Shown piece after piece: positions 63,492-64,000 of a DNA stretch of 64,000 bases (position 1 is its first letter; each line of letters opens with the position of its first letter). Under the pieces are notes generated by a model. The model had not been told where the DNA came from and made no database searches. It worked only from the letters and a program-made list of their open reading frames with translations. Made by a program: the position numbers and the translations under genes. The stretch comes from Amycolatopsis solani. GTDB lineage: Bacteria > Actinomycetota > Actinomycetes > Mycobacteriales > Pseudonocardiaceae. The stretch is from NCBI RefSeq assembly GCF_033441515.1, contig NZ_JAWQJT010000003.1, forward strand, positions 682,001-746,000. The letters run 5' to 3'.

Positions 63492-64000
63492 GTGGCCGAG
63501 TTCCTGGCGCACCTGCGCGACCCCGTGCTGTTCGCGACCCCGGTGTTCCTGCTGTTCGTGGCGATCGAGGTCGTCGCGGTGCACGTGCTGGGCCACGACG
63601 ACAACGTCATCGGCTACAGCGCGGCCGACACCCGCACGAGCATGCTGATGGGCACCGTCGCGGTCGGGGTCAACGCGCTGTTCCGGCTGGTGATGCTCTT
63701 CGTCTTCGCCGCGCTGTTCGAGCTGGCGCCGGTCAAGCTCGACCCGCGCGACTGGTGGACGTGGGTGCTCATGCTGCTCGGCCAGGAACTGGTCTTCTAC
63801 GCCTACCACCGGGCCAGCCACCGCGTGCGGCTGCTGTGGGCCGGGCACCAGGTGCACCACTCCAGCGAGCACTACAACTTCTCGACCGCGCTGCGCCAGA
63901 AGTGGACCCCGTACTTCCAGCTGCCGTTCTGGTCGGTGCTGGCGCTGTGCGGGATCCCGCCGTGGATGATCCTGACCGGCCTGTCGATCGACCTCGTCTA
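63492..64000 (+). CDS. Sterol desaturase / fatty acid hydroxylase family protein, 5' part
   Basis: The first 169 codons are in the window; the gene runs off the right edge. GTG start with GAGGAGG. Three or more membrane helices (PVFLLFVAIEVVAVHVL, LVMLFVFAALFELAPV, WVLMLLGQELVFYAY), then the first His boxes HRASH and HQVHHSSEHYNFSTALR of the di-iron membrane hydroxylase family. Likely hydroxylates or desaturates a lipid or isoprenoid. Confidence 0.88.
   Translation, partial: MAEFLAHLRDPVLFATPVFLLFVAIEVVAVHVLGHDDNVIGYSAADTRTSMLMGTVAVGVNALFRLVMLFVFAALFELAPVKLDPRDWWTWVLMLLGQELVFYAYHRASHRVRLLWAGHQVHHSSEHYNFSTALRQKWTPYFQLPFWSVLALCGIPPWMILTGLSIDLV

Overview
The window is about 72% G+C with strong third-position GC, many GTG starts, many 4-nt ATGA/GTGA gene overlaps and many starts that look leaderless. 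Gene content points to an actinomycete of the Pseudonocardiaceae, most likely Amycolatopsis or a close relative. That is an inference from gene order, from mycobacterial-type genes (mptB, sufR, opcA, rbpA) and from intergenic palindromes, not from a marker gene. From memory, the order suf - mptB - ABC - ctaA - qor - ctaB - tkt - tal - zwf - opcA - pgl - secG - tpi - pgk - gap resembles Mycobacterium tuberculosis Rv1436-Rv1466.

Layout. 0-5.4 kb: a left-reading operon of a SnoaL-like protein, a DUF1214 protein, an SDR and a sulfotransferase (cut by the window edge), divergent from cysD-cysNC, which makes PAPS. 5.4-9.7 kb: single genes (methyltransferase, Lrp regulator, DUF2000, snapalysin-type protease, a signal peptidase I homologue lacking both catalytic residues, YnfA, DUF4184). 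9.7-16.1 kb: sufR-B-D-C-S-U-T iron-sulfur assembly operon with a recognisable SufR-type operator. 16.2-21.7 kb: mptB, an ABC exporter, haem A synthase and a fatty acid desaturase. 21.7-26.3 kb: small ORFs, unknown proteins, an ATP-grasp ligase, quinone oxidoreductase, a cold-shock-like protein and an FKBP lipoprotein. 26.3-30.2 kb: HelD-type RNA polymerase ATPase, a small secreted or anchored protein, haem O synthase. 30.5-38.7 kb: tkt-tal-pgi-zwf-opcA-pgl, one tightly packed pentose phosphate operon ending in a strong hairpin. 38.7-42 kb: TetR, FAD monooxygenase and an orphan histidine kinase. 42.4-46.3 kb: gap-pgk-tpiA, then secG and rbpA. 46.3-47.3 kb: a G-rich stretch and a decayed tandem repeat. 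47.3-50.3 kb: winged-helix protein, LysE exporter, ArsR regulator, F420-type oxidoreductase. 50.4-57.5 kb: a three-gene SMC/condensin-like operon. 57.6-64 kb: PPOX protein, a divergent HemF, a large secreted PQQ-dehydrogenase fusion, small unknown genes, a TetR regulator and a sterol-desaturase-like protein cut by the right edge.

The best candidate for an undescribed system is 50.7-57.5 kb. It encodes a 491-aa helical protein, a 266-aa winged-helix-like protein and a 1486-aa SMC-like ATPase in the order expected of MukF-E-B or Wadjet JetA-B-C, but no JetD-type nuclease is present. The ATPase has Asn where the Walker B Glu is expected, and its 3' end is duplicated (55 bp) around tiny ORFs. Other points of note are the catalytically empty signal peptidase, the HemF lacking its C-terminal signature, the CBM-FN3-FN3-PQQ-PEBP fusion, the sulfation cluster and three unrelated near-perfect intergenic palindromes. 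No tRNA, rRNA, CRISPR array, transposase or prophage gene was seen.
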